Below, piece after piece: positions 62,158 through 64,000 of a stretch of DNA of 64,000 nucleotides. The translations under genes and the position numbers were made by a program. How positions within the stretch are numbered: the first letter of the stretch is position 1; every line of letters begins with the position of its first letter. The notes below the pieces were generated by a model that saw only the letters and a program-made list of their open reading frames with translations, searched no databases and was not told where the DNA came from. Source of the stretch: Dechloromonas sp. (GTDB lineage Bacteria; Pseudomonadota; Gammaproteobacteria; Burkholderiales; Rhodocyclaceae); NCBI GenBank assembly GCA_016791065.1, contig JAEUOD010000119.1:22043-86042 (forward strand), read 5' to 3'.

Positions 62158-62631
62158 ATGCTCAATCTGAACTTCGCCACCCTGATCCACGGCTACCGGC
62201 ACTACGCGCAACTGTCACCGGCCGAACTGCTCGCCGGCCTTGGCTGGAGCGAACGGCTCGGTTCGCCCGGTTACGCCCGCAATGGCGCGATCCTCACCAG
62301 CCTTGCGCTGCTCTCCTGCAGCGCTCCGCTCAGCGGACCGCTCCGCATCGAGGCAGGTCCGCTGGCCGGGCGCAAGGTGCAGAATGGCGCCAATCGTCTT
62401 GCCGACTGGCTCGCGGAACGCCACACGGCGCCCGAGATCATCACCCTCGATGGCGGTCTCGGGCAGGTTGCCTACCAGCTCTTCGGGCGGCGCGGCATTC
62501 TGGCGTTCATTCAAGGCACCGGCCCAGCCGGCGGTGAGATTGCCGTTGTCGATGGCCGTGATGCCGCAGCGGTTTGCATCGCCGCCGAAACCTGTCACCC
62601 GCTCGAAGTCCGCTTCTGGGAAATCGCCTGA
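62158..62631 (+). CDS. Tae4-like amidase-effector fold protein lacking the catalytic Cys and His
   Basis: A 157-residue protein with good SD (CAGGAG) between clpV and vgrG. Its segment order recalls the Tae4 (PF14113) amidase family: an N-terminal aromatic helix, then 'RNGAILTSLALL' where Tae4 has N-x-C-A-I-R; 'NRLADWLAERHTAPEII' where Tae4 has a (A/N)xLAxYL helix; 'GRRGILAFIQG' and 'GGEIAVVDG' where Tae4 has KGIIxF and GHIxLW(D/N)G; and the terminal 'VRFWEIA'. Gly43 stands at the expected catalytic Cys and Glu127 at the expected His. It may therefore be an inactive, structural or adaptor derivative. The assignment is by pattern only. No immunity-like gene is next to it. Confidence 0.55.
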   Translation: MLNLNFATLIHGYRHYAQLSPAELLAGLGWSERLGSPGYARNGAILTSLALLSCSAPLSGPLRIEAGPLAGRKVQNGANRLADWLAERHTAPEIITLDGGLGQVAYQLFGRRGILAFIQGTGPAGGEIAVVDGRDAAAVCIAAETCHPLEVRFWEIA

Positions 62632-62632
62632 G

Positions 62633-64000
62633 ATGAATGCCCTTCTCGACTTGGTCACGGGCGCAGGCTGGCGCCAGAATGCCCGCCTGCTCACGCTGCA
62701 TACCCCGCTCGGGGCCGATGTACTGCTGGCCGAAGCCGTCGTCATCGAAGAAGCCCTCGGTCCGGTCACTGAGCATGCCGGGTATCGCATTGAACTTACC
62801 GCCCTGTCGAGCGATGCGCACATTGCCCTGCCCAAACTCCTTGGCCAAGCAGTCCGCCTCGACCTGCAAACCAGCGCCTCGCGTACCGTTCTGCGTCCCT
62901 TCCACGGCCATGTCACCGCTGCCAGCCGGCTCGGCGCCAACGGCGGCTTCGCCCGCTACCGCCTGATCATCGAACCCTGGCTCAGCTTCCTCTGCAACAA
63001 CTGCGACCACTACCTCTTCCAGGACAAGACCGTCATCGAGATCGTGGACGAACTCCTTGGCGACTGGAAGGGGCGGGGCAAGCTCACTCCTGAGTGGCGC
63101 TGGGATCTCGCCGACAGTGCCGCCTACCCCAAGCGCGGCATGACTGTGCAATACAACGAAAGCGATCTTGCCTTCCTTAAACGCCTGCTTGCCGAAGAAG
63201 GTCTCTTCACCTGGTTCGAGCACAGCCAGGAAGACGGCGAAGCCTTTGGCAAACACACTCTGGTCATCGCCGACCACAATGGGGCGTTCAAACCCAATGC
63301 CCAGTCCCGCATCCGCTTCACACAGGCCGGCGCCACCCTGAGTGAAGACAGTCTCGACAGCTGGTTCGGCCAGCGCAGCATCGACACTGCCGAGAGCAAC
63401 GCCCAAAGCTGGGACTACCGCAGCCTCTCCACCCGGCCGCAATCCGCCGGCAGCGCCATCTCGAACGGCGCCATGCCCAAGACCGTCGCCTGGCACGACC
63501 CCGGCCAATACGCCTGGCAAAGCAGCGCCCACGGCGAACGCATGCTCGCCAACCAGCGCCAGGCCCTCGACGCCCGATTGAAGCAATACCACGGAGAAGG
63601 CACGGTGCGCAGCGCCGCCCCCGGCAGCACCTTCCACCTTGTCGACCATCCTGAACACAGTTTGGGGCAGGGCGATGACGACCATTTCCTCATTACCGCC
63701 GTCACCCATCGTGCCCGCAACAACCTCGCCGAGACGCTCCCCGAAGCCATCGATGCCCTGGGCGCGGCGGACGGCGAAGACGGCAAGCAGCCCGACCTCT
63801 ACCGCAACCACCTCACCGCCATCCGTGCTGCCATCCCCTGGCGCCCTCTGATGGCTGACGCCCACGGCCGGGACATCCACCCGCGCCCCACCGCCAGCGG
63901 CACCCTCACCGGCATCGTCGTCGGTGACGGCAGTCCCACCCACACCGACCGCGACGGTCGCATCCGCGTCGAATTTCCTTGGCAACGCGGTAGCCAGTCC
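62633..64000 (+). CDS. vgrG: T6SS spike protein VgrG (TssI), truncated by window end
   Basis: The first 456 residues of a VgrG. gp27-like modules are seen ('VTEHAGYRIELTALSSDAHI', 'PFHGHVTAASRLGANGGFARYRLIIEPWL' in parts, 'MTVQYNESDLAFLKRLLAEEGLFTWFEH' in parts), followed by the start of the gp5 OB-fold ('TGIVVGDGSPTHTDRDGRIRVEFPW' in parts). The ATG lies one base after the Tae4-like stop, so the two are co-translated and this VgrG may carry or depend on that protein. C-terminal extensions or effector domains lie outside the window. Confidence 0.94.
   Translation, partial: MNALLDLVTGAGWRQNARLLTLHTPLGADVLLAEAVVIEEALGPVTEHAGYRIELTALSSDAHIALPKLLGQAVRLDLQTSASRTVLRPFHGHVTAASRLGANGGFARYRLIIEPWLSFLCNNCDHYLFQDKTVIEIVDELLGDWKGRGKLTPEWRWDLADSAAYPKRGMTVQYNESDLAFLKRLLAEEGLFTWFEHSQEDGEAFGKHTLVIADHNGAFKPNAQSRIRFTQAGATLSEDSLDSWFGQRSIDTAESNAQSWDYRSLSTRPQSAGSAISNGAMPKTVAWHDPGQYAWQSSAHGERMLANQRQALDARLKQYHGEGTVRSAAPGSTFHLVDHPEHSLGQGDDDHFLITAVTHRARNNLAETLPEAIDALGAADGEDGKQPDLYRNHLTAIRAAIPWRPLMADAHGRDIHPRPTASGTLTGIVVGDGSPTHTDRDGRIRVEFPWQRGSQS

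Overview
The window is high-GC bacterial chromosome with dense, mostly short-spaced genes. Gene content (Wolinella-type fumarate reductase, QseE/QseG/QseF-type signalling, bactofilin, a TagX/TagN-type T6SS, many Dechloromonas/Azonexus-like housekeeping proteins) points to a betaproteobacterium, most likely Rhodocyclales. That placement is inferred from protein character; no marker gene such as rRNA is present.

Region 1 to about 34 kb is mainly metabolic and housekeeping. It holds: a truncated membrane protein; an AraC-type regulator broken by an in-frame TAA; nudC/arsC tail to tail; a small Nif11 + DUF6156-like operon; malonyl-CoA decarboxylase; frdCAB fumarate reductase; an Lrp-type regulator with chrA on one side and ornithine cyclodeaminase/arginase on the other; a DinG-type helicase overlapping an ATP-grasp-like protein; mobB-moeA-moaD; rbgA; and a self-contained molybdenum hydroxylase locus (AraC regulator, 2Fe-2S subunit, Tat-exported Mo subunit, XdhC, MocA-like cytidylyltransferase). 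RNA-modification and translation genes follow: two SAM methyltransferases, rlhA and ettA.

Region 33.7 to 40.3 kb is an envelope-signalling island. A GlrK-QseG-GlrR type kinase/lipoprotein/sigma-54 activator operon sits between two candidate target units, a bactofilin + FeeM-type acyltransferase pair and a BON-domain periplasmic protein. Upstream of the bactofilin lie two exact TGTC-N10-GACA sites, and upstream of the BON gene one 7/8 match. Each target also has a GG-N10-GC sigma-54 promoter sharing the same -12 word (TCGCA). This reads as a compact local regulon. A tRNA-Arg(ACG) and an orphan lipoyl-domain protein follow.

Region 40.5 to 64 kb is a nearly complete type VI secretion system in three transcription blocks. 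The first is tagX-like M15 peptidase, PAAR, a 472-aa membrane protein of unknown function, tssM, tagF and a tagN-like OmpA protein (+). The second is tssJ-tssK-tssL-tssA (-). The third is a TPR-like lipoprotein, tssB, tssC, hcp, tssE, tssF, tssG, clpV, a Tae4-like protein and vgrG (+, cut by the window end). All 13 core Tss functions plus PAAR are represented; no Fha/PpkA/PppA is seen. The most unusual member is the Tae4-like protein between clpV and vgrG: it appears to keep the amidase-effector layout but has Gly and Glu where the catalytic Cys and His are expected, with no recognisable immunity gene inside the window.
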